NCBI GenBank assembly: GCA_018812885.1
Contig: JAHJCW010000072.1
Location: forward strand, 1 to 5,637
DNA from: a bacterium
Lineage (GTDB): Bacteria; Fidelibacterota; Marinisomatia; Marinisomatales; JAHJCW01
Direction of reading: 5' to 3'
DNA length: 5,637 nucleotides
The first letter of the stretch is position 1. Every line of letters begins with the position of its first letter. The notes beneath the pieces were generated by a model. It was not told the DNA's origin and made no database searches. It saw only the letters and a program-made list of their open reading frames with translations. The position numbers and the translations under genes were made by a program. Of this stretch, positions 1-5,637 are shown in pieces.

Positions 1-791
1 AGGCAACAGTAAATTCCATTATAACGGGATTTGGTTATTTAGGCATAACAGTTGATCCAGCAACCTGGACACCCGCAATGGCACAACAGTATGCACTAGG
101 TGCCGCAGCAGCATATACCGAAAAATCCGGAGCAATGGCAGCCAATGCTGCTGCTACACAGGATATTGAAGTTGACGCTAAGCAAACCGGTTCTGGATTT
201 GCTCCAATATTTGGTTTGTATCTAACACCAATGGAAGGCTTAGATATCGGAATTCGATATGAAGGAAAAGCAGCCATGACATTAACCAATGAAACAACAG
301 TAGATGGCTCCGGTTTATTTCCGGACGGCGCAGAAACTGGTGCTGATATGCCGGCAATGTTAGGTGTAGGAATTGGTTTTAAAGCAATGCCAAGTTTACG
401 TCTTGTTGCTGATATGAATTATTATTTCAATAAGGGCGTAGATTGGAGCGGCAAAGAAGACGACTTGGTTGATGGTATGGAAATGGGTGCGGGTTTTGAT
501 TTTGCTTTGAGCGAAGCCCTGCAATTAAGCGCAGGATTCCTGAGAACAATTAATAGCGGTGCATTAAAACCATATCAGTCTGATTTAAGTCATACCTTTA
601 CAACGAGCACGATTGGTGCGGGTGGCAGATATTATGTTAATCCTCACTTGTATGTCTCATTTGGTGTATCAAACACTTTTTATGATGATTTAAATAACAG
701 TGGTGTTGATTACAGAGGAATGACGATCGGTAACGAAACTTATGATAAAACAGCACTTGATTTTGCAATAGGTATTGGTTACAGCCGTTAG
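1..791 (+). CDS. OmpP1/FadL-like outer membrane transport protein, C-terminal part (5' end outside window)
   Basis: The reading frame is open from the left edge (first full codon at base 3) to TAG at 789-791, giving 262 visible residues. The gene therefore starts upstream, and the ATG at 78 is only an internal methionine. The visible part reads as an outer membrane beta-barrel: alternating hydrophobic/polar strands with glycine and aromatic residues. An example is 'GSGFAPIFGLYLTPMEGLDIGIRYEG', followed after a loop by 'PAMLGVGIGFKAMPSLRLVADMNYYF'. This order (Gly-rich strand, 'P..GL..GIRY', then 'P..L.VG...K..P.L.L..D..Y') resembles the OmpP1/FadL/TodX family, which forms channels for long-chain fatty acids and other hydrophobic compounds. 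The end 'ALDFAIGIGYSR' fits a last beta-strand, although the final residue is Arg rather than Phe. An Ala-rich stretch (visible residues about 30-50) precedes the first clear strand pair. It is convergent with the downstream operon and ends just before a strong terminator. Substrate cannot be assigned, and a generic porin is the alternative. Confidence 0.72.
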   Translation, partial: ATVNSIITGFGYLGITVDPATWTPAMAQQYALGAAAAYTEKSGAMAANAAATQDIEVDAKQTGSGFAPIFGLYLTPMEGLDIGIRYEGKAAMTLTNETTVDGSGLFPDGAETGADMPAMLGVGIGFKAMPSLRLVADMNYYFNKGVDWSGKEDDLVDGMEMGAGFDFALSEALQLSAGFLRTINSGALKPYQSDLSHTFTTSTIGAGGRYYVNPHLYVSFGVSNTFYDDLNNSGVDYRGMTIGNETYDKTALDFAIGIGYSR

Positions 792-812
792 ATTATTACT
801 AAATAAATAAAT

Positions 813-842
813 AAAAAAGCCCCATATTTTAGGGGCTTTTTT
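813..842 (+). terminator. Strong intrinsic terminator, probably bidirectional
   Basis: The stem GCCCC (819-823) pairs with GGGGC (832-836) around an 8-base loop. It is extended by six A (813-818) pairing with six T (837-842), giving 11 base pairs ending in a T run. It lies 21 bases after the stop of the FadL-like gene. Read on the minus strand the same hairpin is followed by TTTTTTATTTATTTA, so it can also stop readthrough from the opposing operon. Confidence 0.9.
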
Positions 843-894
843 ATTAGATTAAATTGTATATTAAAAAGATTGATGAAGCAAGAGACATTATTAA

Positions 895-924
895 ATAAAA
901 AAGAACAGTCAATATTATTGTTCT
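895..924 (-). terminator. Weak intrinsic terminator of the minus-strand operon
   Basis: On the minus strand AGAACA (924-919) pairs with TGTTCT (907-902). One G-U and one further A-T pair can extend the stem to 8 pairs with a 7-base loop. It is directly followed by a T-rich tract (TTTTTATTT, about 901-893). The hairpin starts 18 bases after the stop of the last operon gene (942-944). The stem has only two G-C pairs, so it is likely weak, with the stronger hairpin at 813-842 as backup. Confidence 0.6.
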
Positions 925-941
925 AATTAATATAGAAATTT

Positions 942-2204
942 TTACCAATCGCCCAATGGACCGCCGTAGGCTCCAATATCATTTCGGCTGCCATCCGGAT
1001 CATTAAAAACAGGGTCAGGATTTCCGGTATCAATGCAAACTGAACCCGGCAGAAGATGATAGTTGACCCCGTCTGTTAGTCTTTTAAATAGCAGTTCACC
1101 CGTTATATTTGTCGGGTATTGTCCAGTCCATTGTTCTCCCGTGTGAGAATAATTAATGGATGTTGGGAGTACGGAATTAGAACCAACGGTGGGCGAAACA
1201 CCCGTTATTATTGTATTCTCAATTGATACGTTAGGTGATTCGCTATATAAATCATTAGCATTTAAAACACAATTGATTATTTTAACATCATTTGCAAATT
1301 CATCGATATATACTCCACTGCCTATCCTTGAAGTTTCGTTACTATCAATAATACAATTTTCAATTATGGCTTGACCAGATAAATGCAAACCACCTCCATG
1401 TCCGCCCTCTGATTTAATCGCGCCACCCATGGTAACATGACTTGCAATATTTTTACGAATAATACATTGTTTGATTCTCGATTCACCTGATGCGCCTACT
1501 CCTCCGCCGTTAAGACAATAACCATTTAAGATACCCAGTCCTTGTAATAAACCTGAAGATAAAGATATAAAAGATCCGTCTGTTAATGGTTCAACATCAT
1601 CCATTCTTACAATCCATTTTAATATTGTTTGTTCGGCACCTTCTGTGCCAATTAATGACAAATCTTTTTCTCCAAAGGTAAAGGAATGTTCTTTATATAT
1701 TCCTGGTAAAACAAATACCGTGTCGCTACTATCAATTATATATGATTCTACAGCTTGCTTTACTCCAATAATATCGGTTGGTACAGTTATATGGGTCGTT
1801 GGTCGAATAGTAATTTCTTTTTCTGAACGATGATAATTGTTGTCTTCGTCATAATACTCTATGCGATATAAAAACGGTGCATCATCTTTTACTGTATCTA
1901 CCCATGCTGTTGTGAATTCGTCAGTAATTGATGCAACGGTTATCCATCCGTTATCAGTTTCACCGACCATATATGAATCTGGATCGCGATGTTTGTTCAG
2001 GCGCGTAATTCTGATTTCTTTGAAATTATCAATCGTAATTTCTGACCAACTTAATTGTATTGCCAATTTATCGGTAATTCTTTCATTATTATACGCGATT
2101 GATAGTACAAATAAATCATCAGGATTGGTTTTTGTGGGGCTATCAAAAATATTACACCCAGCTAAAATAATTAAAATGAATAGGAATTGACACTTTCGAA
2201 TCAT
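942..2204 (-). CDS. Beta-helix lipoprotein with Fn3-like domain and choice-of-anchor-Q-like tail (paralog 1)
   Basis: This 420-residue protein is probably an outer membrane or surface lipoprotein. A short basic N-terminus, hydrophobic stretch and canonical lipobox L14-A15-G16-C17 predict signal peptidase II cleavage and lipidation at C17. Residues about 30-135 look like an Fn3-type beta-sandwich ('LSWSEI...EIRITRL...WVDTV...YRIEYYD'). Residues about 138-196 match the usual entry to a right-handed parallel beta-helix: 'TVP.D...VKQAVESYI', then 'DTVFVLPGIY' and 'LSLIGTEG'. Rungs follow to about 335 ('IKQCIIRKN', 'GGGLHLSGQAIIENCIIDSNE', 'VKIINCVLNAN', 'VSIENTIITG'). The tail (383-420) carries 'CIDTGNPDP' and 'DPDGSRNDIGAYGG', as in choice-of-anchor Q domain proteins. 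Beta-helix proteins of this kind include polysaccharide lyases and adhesins, but I see no definable catalytic residues. It is the last gene of the operon, with its ATG one base after the stop of paralog 2. GGGA five bases before the ATG is a weak ribosome site, so coupled translation is likely. The exact role is unknown. Confidence 0.87.
   Translation of the reverse strand: MIRKCQFLFILIILAGCNIFDSPTKTNPDDLFVLSIAYNNERITDKLAIQLSWSEITIDNFKEIRITRLNKHRDPDSYMVGETDNGWITVASITDEFTTAWVDTVKDDAPFLYRIEYYDEDNNYHRSEKEITIRPTTHITVPTDIIGVKQAVESYIIDSSDTVFVLPGIYKEHSFTFGEKDLSLIGTEGAEQTILKWIVRMDDVEPLTDGSFISLSSGLLQGLGILNGYCLNGGGVGASGESRIKQCIIRKNIASHVTMGGAIKSEGGHGGGLHLSGQAIIENCIIDSNETSRIGSGVYIDEFANDVKIINCVLNANDLYSESPNVSIENTIITGVSPTVGSNSVLPTSINYSHTGEQWTGQYPTNITGELLFKRLTDGVNYHLLPGSVCIDTGNPDPVFNDPDGSRNDIGAYGGPLGDW
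992..1040. repeat. 49-bp direct repeat, copy A (tail of paralog 1)
   Basis: These 49 bases are identical to 2259-2307, at an offset of 1267 bases. They encode 'VCIDTGNPDPVFNDPD' plus one base in the tail of the beta-helix protein. Identity includes every synonymous site and stops abruptly on both sides (991 C versus 2258 T; 1041 T versus 2308 C). Confidence 0.93.
1971..2056. repeat. 86-bp near-identical repeat, copy A (Fn3-like domain of paralog 1)
   Basis: Matches 3205-3290 at about 78 of 86 bases without gaps, by hand count. It encodes the Fn3-like block around 'LSWSEITIDNFKEIRITRLN'. Only two of the encoded residues in the shared core differ (R/K and K/E). Confidence 0.85.
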
Positions 2205-2205
2205 T

Positions 2206-3444
2206 TTAGTCCCAAGATCCTAAGGGGCCACCGAATGCACCTATATCATTCCGTGAATCATCCGGATCATTAAAAACAGGGTCAGGATTTCCGGTATCAA
2301 TGCAAACCGAACCTGGTAAAAGGTGAAAATATTCACCTAATAATAATTCACCGGAAATATTTGTTGTGTTTTGCATGTTCCAATATGTCCCCGCATAAGA
2401 ATACCTAACGGTTGGCAGGGGATTAGAATGAATATCAATTCCACTATATACTGCATTAAAAATTGAATTTTCTATAGAAACATCAGGCGATTCACTAAAT
2501 AAATTGTTATCCCAAAAAGTACAATTAGTTATATTGACCGAAGATGCAGTATGAGCTACATATATACCTCTACCCAAATCGTCAGCATTATTGTTACTAA
2601 TGATACAATTTGATATGCTACTATTTCCTGTTAAATACAATCCACCTCCAAGTCCCCCATTAGACAGTATTCCAGCTTTATTGTTCTTAATTATGCATTG
2701 TTGGAGTGTAGAATTGCCGGATGCATAAACGCCAGCCCCATAATATGCTTCACCACCTTTAATTGTTAATCCTTTAATAGTCCCACCCATCATTCTAACA
2801 AATGTGCTATCATGTATTATTTTATTGCTTTCTGTATACGTATGTTGAAATATTAGTTGTGTTTGCCGAGCACCGTTTAAGCCAATTAAATGTATGCTTT
2901 TATCTAAAAAAGAAAAAGCAAAAGTGTTGTATTCCCCGGGCATTAAAAGAACAGAATCGCCATCGTCGATAATATATGATTCAACGGCAGTCTTCACATC
3001 TATATAATCATCTGGAATAGTAAGATGAGTAGTTGGGGATATCGTTATTGTGACTTCAGCCCTACGATAATTATTATCTGCATTATAAAAGTCAATTCGA
3101 TAATGGAAGATTGCATCATCGCGAACTGTATCAATCCATGATGTTGTGAATTCATTGTTTATAGTAGCAATTGTAACCCAACCATTGCTTGTAGATCCTA
3201 CTGGATATGAATCAGGATCGCGATGTTCGTTCAGGCGTGTAATCTTGATCTCCTTGAAATTATCAATCGTAATTTCAGACCAACTTAATTTCACCGTTAG
3301 TGTATCAATAATTCGCTGCCTATCGTCAAACTCAGCGGTTAATGTAAATAAATTATCTGATGAAGCATCGGTGTCAAAGGGGGATTTGCAAAACCATACT
3401 GTACAACAAAGTGTACTTATTAGAACAAATTCTTTAAACTTCAT
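2206..3444 (-). CDS. Beta-helix protein with Fn3-like domain, probable lipoprotein with degenerate lipobox (paralog 2)
   Basis: This 412-residue protein is a tandem paralog of the next gene and has the same plan: export signal (1-19), Fn3-like domain (about 32-137), beta-helix (about 140-335) and tail (374-412). By hand alignment the Fn3-like block is about 64/88 identical to paralog 1 and the last 38 residues 35/38 identical; the core is clearly more diverged. The beta-helix entry is classical: 'TIPDDYIDVKTAVESYI', 'GDSVLLMPGEY', 'IHLIGLNGARQT'. Rungs include 'IKGLTIKGG', 'GAGVYASGNSTLQQCIIKNN', 'GGGLYLTGNSSISNCIISNNN' and 'VNITNCTFWDNN'. C19 is placed like the lipid-anchor Cys of paralog 1, but V16-W17-F18 before it is a poor lipobox, so lipidation is uncertain. 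In the tail, the glycine of 'DPDGSRNDIG' is Asp. The ATG overlaps the receptor stop as ATGA (3441-3444) with no visible Shine-Dalgarno, which suggests re-initiation. No catalytic residues are recognised; a role as ligand-binding or surface partner of the receptor is inference. Confidence 0.85.
   Translation of the reverse strand: MKFKEFVLISTLCCTVWFCKSPFDTDASSDNLFTLTAEFDDRQRIIDTLTVKLSWSEITIDNFKEIKITRLNEHRDPDSYPVGSTSNGWVTIATINNEFTTSWIDTVRDDAIFHYRIDFYNADNNYRRAEVTITISPTTHLTIPDDYIDVKTAVESYIIDDGDSVLLMPGEYNTFAFSFLDKSIHLIGLNGARQTQLIFQHTYTESNKIIHDSTFVRMMGGTIKGLTIKGGEAYYGAGVYASGNSTLQQCIIKNNKAGILSNGGLGGGLYLTGNSSISNCIISNNNADDLGRGIYVAHTASSVNITNCTFWDNNLFSESPDVSIENSIFNAVYSGIDIHSNPLPTVRYSYAGTYWNMQNTTNISGELLLGEYFHLLPGSVCIDTGNPDPVFNDPDDSRNDIGAFGGPLGSWD
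2259..2307. repeat. 49-bp direct repeat, copy B (tail of paralog 2)
   Basis: Perfect match to 992-1040, at the equivalent place in the upstream paralog (residues 380-395). Recombination between the two copies would remove 1267 bases and fuse the paralogs in frame near their C-termini. Confidence 0.93.
3205..3290. repeat. 86-bp near-identical repeat, copy B (Fn3-like domain of paralog 2)
   Basis: Counterpart of 1971-2056, offset 1234 bases. The offset differs from that of the tail repeat (1267) because the cores between them contain insertions and deletions. Confidence 0.85.
3441..3444 (-). other. ATGA stop-start overlap coupling the receptor and beta-helix paralog 2
   Basis: On the minus strand the receptor's TGA (3443-3441) overlaps the ATG (3444-3442) of the next gene. 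The bases before this ATG (TTTAAAAGTCTCGTT) contain no Shine-Dalgarno-like motif. This suggests translation of paralog 2 depends on ribosomes finishing the receptor, which would link the amounts of the two proteins. Confidence 0.8.
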
Positions 3445-5630
3445 AACGAGACTTTTAAAGTTATAATTTCACGATGAACATCAAAAAAGTCATATGGTGT
3501 AATGCTGTGAATATCAGGATTAGCAAACACAGGTTCAGTAGAATATAAGTTGTGAATTACATAGTGCAAAGATGCATCAACTTTCCATATCTTTTTCCGG
3601 AATATTAGCGTAAGATTCGCAGTCTCTTGTCCTTGATAAGTATTGCCAACAAATCCATTATATACTACAAATTTTTTACCATCTATTAAGTGGTCATAGC
3701 CCAAGAAAAACCATTTATACCCAATATCCCCATGAAATGTAAATCTAGATTCTGGTTTGTTAGGATAAATCAGAGGATTATCAAGATTGATTTTTTGGTA
3801 TCCAATTTGAAAATTAAGTTGGTTGTTCCAAAAGGAAGAACCAAGACCAATTTCAAAACCCGAAATGCGTGACAAGTCGACATTGTACGGTACTGGGGGA
3901 GAGTCTTCAGAATATTGGTATGCAATTTTATCAGAATAATTATTAATAAATATATTTCCGGATATTGCAATATTAGAAAAATAAGGTATAGTCGGAAACG
4001 CTTCTTGATTAACCTCAAAGCCAAATTCGGTTGACAGCAAACTTTCAGTTAACGGAGTTGATTTTAATGCAAAAGGATTAGCATTGTGATATAGAAAAAT
4101 ATCATTTGGTGTAGGTAATCTTTTACTTCTGCCCTGGTTAACATAGAAATTGTATTTTAGATTTGCCCTTTCCCCTTGAGCATTAACCCCAACTTTAAAA
4201 CTTCTAATAACATCATTAAATGTAGTATCAATATTGGCGGGTATTAGATAGTTTATATTAGCAAGGCTATCAGATTGCTGTATTTGAAATGTTTTATTAT
4301 AATCTAGACGAAAACCAAGCTCCCATTGAATATTATCTATCGAACTATTTTCAATATTGCTTAGCCACTGTGTAGCGGTCGACACACCGTATAATTGCCG
4401 TTTAATTTCTCCAAATTCCCGAGCAGAGTACAAATCATAATTATACAAATTGTCTCCTGTAAACGATTGGTTTTCATATTCGAATTGAGCAATAGTGTTA
4501 AAATGCTCAGATATAAAATTATGGACAACTCTTCCGGTGGTATTGATATCCATTAAATCTCTGTCAACATTGGAAAAAAATTCATCATGCCAGTTCCAAT
4601 CCTTAGTTCCTAAGAATAATTCCCAATTAGGAGAACCTAGAATTGAGCCAAAATACCGTATCATACCCATTTGAGTTTTGGCATTTTGTATTACATACTG
4701 GGTCGGGAATTTTAAATAATCCTGTAATTGAAACCCCTTTAGTTGCACTTCGCCAAATGAAGGAGTTACAATAGCAGTCAAATTTTTAAAAATGGTTGTA
4801 TAAACAGATCTGCCATGATACCTCCGTGACTTTCCTGAATATCTACCACCTATTGAGAATATTCCTTTATGACCGGAAGCACTAATGCTTAAATCTTGGT
4901 TTGCATCATCCAGCAATCCAGATCCACGTGCCAATTCAAAAGAATCATTTGTCTGAATTTTAGTGTTCATATTCAAAACACCACCAAAGGCTCCTGCTCC
5001 ATAAAGTGAAGTATTGCCGCCTTTAATTAATTCAATTGAGGATAAATCGTTTTGATCTATTGTGGCAAGGTTGGCAACGCCCGTGTTTGCGTCATTTAAA
5101 CGAATTCCGTCCAAGTAAACTGCCACCTCATTTGGATTACTACCTCGTATACTAATGGTTTGATTTCCGCCTTCCACTTGCTCTATTTGTATACTACTTA
5201 GAGTTCTCAAGGCATCAGAAAGATCACTTGCTCCTACCTGCTCCATTTCTTTTAATGAGAGGATATCTACACCTGCGGAGACTTCTTGATTTGCTCTAGA
5301 CCTTGTACCAATTACGGATATATCATCACTAGGCAAAACAGCGGGAGACAGTCTTATCTTAATAGTTTCTTGGGCCGATAATGTGAACTGCTGTGGTAAG
5401 TATCCAATGTGACTTACCAATAATGTTACGGGAAAATCTTGATTAGTTAATATTTGGAAAAATCCTTGATCATTGGTTGCAGTGCCATCAGTGGTACCCA
5501 GTAATACAATATTGGCATTGGAGATAGGTTCATAATTATCAAAATTGAATACATAGCCTTCTATATTGTTTTGAGAATAAACAAAAGAAAATATAATAAT
5601 GGGTAAAGCAATTATGGTTTTTATGTTCAT
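3441..5630 (-). CDS. TonB-dependent outer membrane receptor with carboxypeptidase-regulatory-like N-terminal domain
   Basis: This 729-residue protein is predicted to import a scarce ligand across the outer membrane using TonB-ExbBD energy. A signal peptide (1-19, 'IIIFSFVYS', cleavage before Q20) leads into a CarboxypepD_reg-like domain (about 22-94: 'IEGYVFNFDNYEPISNANIVLLGT', 'T.DQGFFQI', 'SHIGYLPQQF'). A TonB-box-like segment 'DDISVIGTR' (102-110) precedes the plug (about 112-224), with 'SDALRTLSSIQIEQVEGG', 'ISIRG' (159-163), 'VYLDGIRLND' (171-180), 'IELIKGG' (199-205) and 'LYGAGAFGGVLN' (209-220). The rest is a strand-rich beta-barrel. The length fits a BtuB/siderophore-type receptor rather than the roughly 1000-residue SusC class, and the substrate cannot be read from sequence. 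The ATG at 5630 is chosen because the signal peptide begins there; only 7 bases lie upstream, so the promoter and ribosome site are not visible. It is the first visible gene of a three-gene unit. The last residue is Leu ('REIITLKVSL') rather than the aromatic residue typical of many barrels. Confidence 0.93.
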   Translation of the reverse strand: MNIKTIIALPIIIFSFVYSQNNIEGYVFNFDNYEPISNANIVLLGTTDGTATNDQGFFQILTNQDFPVTLLVSHIGYLPQQFTLSAQETIKIRLSPAVLPSDDISVIGTRSRANQEVSAGVDILSLKEMEQVGASDLSDALRTLSSIQIEQVEGGNQTISIRGSNPNEVAVYLDGIRLNDANTGVANLATIDQNDLSSIELIKGGNTSLYGAGAFGGVLNMNTKIQTNDSFELARGSGLLDDANQDLSISASGHKGIFSIGGRYSGKSRRYHGRSVYTTIFKNLTAIVTPSFGEVQLKGFQLQDYLKFPTQYVIQNAKTQMGMIRYFGSILGSPNWELFLGTKDWNWHDEFFSNVDRDLMDINTTGRVVHNFISEHFNTIAQFEYENQSFTGDNLYNYDLYSAREFGEIKRQLYGVSTATQWLSNIENSSIDNIQWELGFRLDYNKTFQIQQSDSLANINYLIPANIDTTFNDVIRSFKVGVNAQGERANLKYNFYVNQGRSKRLPTPNDIFLYHNANPFALKSTPLTESLLSTEFGFEVNQEAFPTIPYFSNIAISGNIFINNYSDKIAYQYSEDSPPVPYNVDLSRISGFEIGLGSSFWNNQLNFQIGYQKINLDNPLIYPNKPESRFTFHGDIGYKWFFLGYDHLIDGKKFVVYNGFVGNTYQGQETANLTLIFRKKIWKVDASLHYVIHNLYSTEPVFANPDIHSITPYDFFDVHREIITLKVSL

Positions 5631-5637
5631 ATCTAAC

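Noticed and set aside
35..289. Minus-strand open frame opposite the FadL-like gene
   Set aside because: It lies wholly antisense to a well-supported outer membrane protein frame; its Ala/Ser-rich translation is the complement of Ala/Gly codons and shows no domain.
1156..2190. Three plus-strand open frames opposite paralog 1 (1156-1374, 1645-1833, 1861-2190)
   Set aside because: All are antisense shadows of the beta-helix gene, with no ribosome site or recognisable domain. The frames at 1861-2190 and 3146-3466 resemble each other only because the paralogs on the other strand are similar.
2250..2310. CRISPR or mobile-element repeat
   Set aside because: The 49-base repeat occurs only twice, 1267 bases apart, within homologous coding sequence; there are no spacers, terminal inverted repeats or transposase.
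2206..3444. Paralog 2 as a SusD-type lipoprotein
   Set aside because: Position after a TonB-dependent receptor invites this, but SusD proteins are alpha-helical TPR-like and these are clearly beta-rich with helix-rung repeats, and the receptor lacks SusC length.
2206..3444. Polysaccharide lyase or pectinase activity for the beta-helix proteins
   Set aside because: The fold is shared with many non-enzymes, and no conserved catalytic constellation could be identified by eye.
3770..4024. Minus-strand 84-codon frame inside the receptor gene
   Set aside because: Same strand but another frame within the barrel-coding region; Leu/Ile-rich translation reflects AT-rich sequence, not a membrane protein.

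Overview
The window looks like part of a Gram-negative, AT-rich genome from the Fibrobacteres-Chlorobi-Bacteroidetes (FCB) sphere, for example Marinimicrobia, Bacteroidota or a related lineage. This is inferred from the protein types: a TonB-dependent receptor with a carboxypeptidase-regulatory-like N-terminal extension, lipoproteins with right-handed beta-helix domains ending in a 'CIDTGNPDP...DPDGSRNDIGAYGGP' type tail, and a FadL-like outer membrane protein. The exact taxon cannot be fixed from this sequence. All four genes encode envelope proteins, predicted to sit in or at the outer membrane.

Layout. Bases 1-791 (+) hold the 3' part of an OmpP1/FadL-like outer membrane transport protein whose start lies outside the window. 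Bases 792-941 are a short AT-rich convergent intergenic region with two intrinsic terminators: a strong one at 813-842, usable on both strands, and a weaker one at 895-924 reading on the minus strand. The rest of the window is one minus-strand transcription unit, read right to left: a TonB-dependent receptor (5630-3441), then two tandem paralogous beta-helix proteins (3444-2206 and 2204-942). The receptor stop overlaps the next start as ATGA, and the two paralogs are separated by a single base, so the three genes are almost certainly co-transcribed and probably translationally coupled.

Working together. The receptor has an intact signal peptide, N-terminal extension, plug and barrel. The two paralogs each have an N-terminal Fn3-like domain, a parallel beta-helix and a conserved C-terminal tail. 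One carries a textbook lipobox and the other a degenerate one. By analogy with receptor-lipoprotein pairs such as SusC/SusD, the paralogs may be surface partners that bind or process the receptor's ligand, but they are not SusD homologues and the ligand is unknown. The paralogs are nearly identical at their N-terminal and C-terminal modules, including 49 identical bases, and diverged in the beta-helix core. This points to duplication followed by core diversification, possibly with local gene conversion. The operon promoter and any further upstream genes are outside the window.
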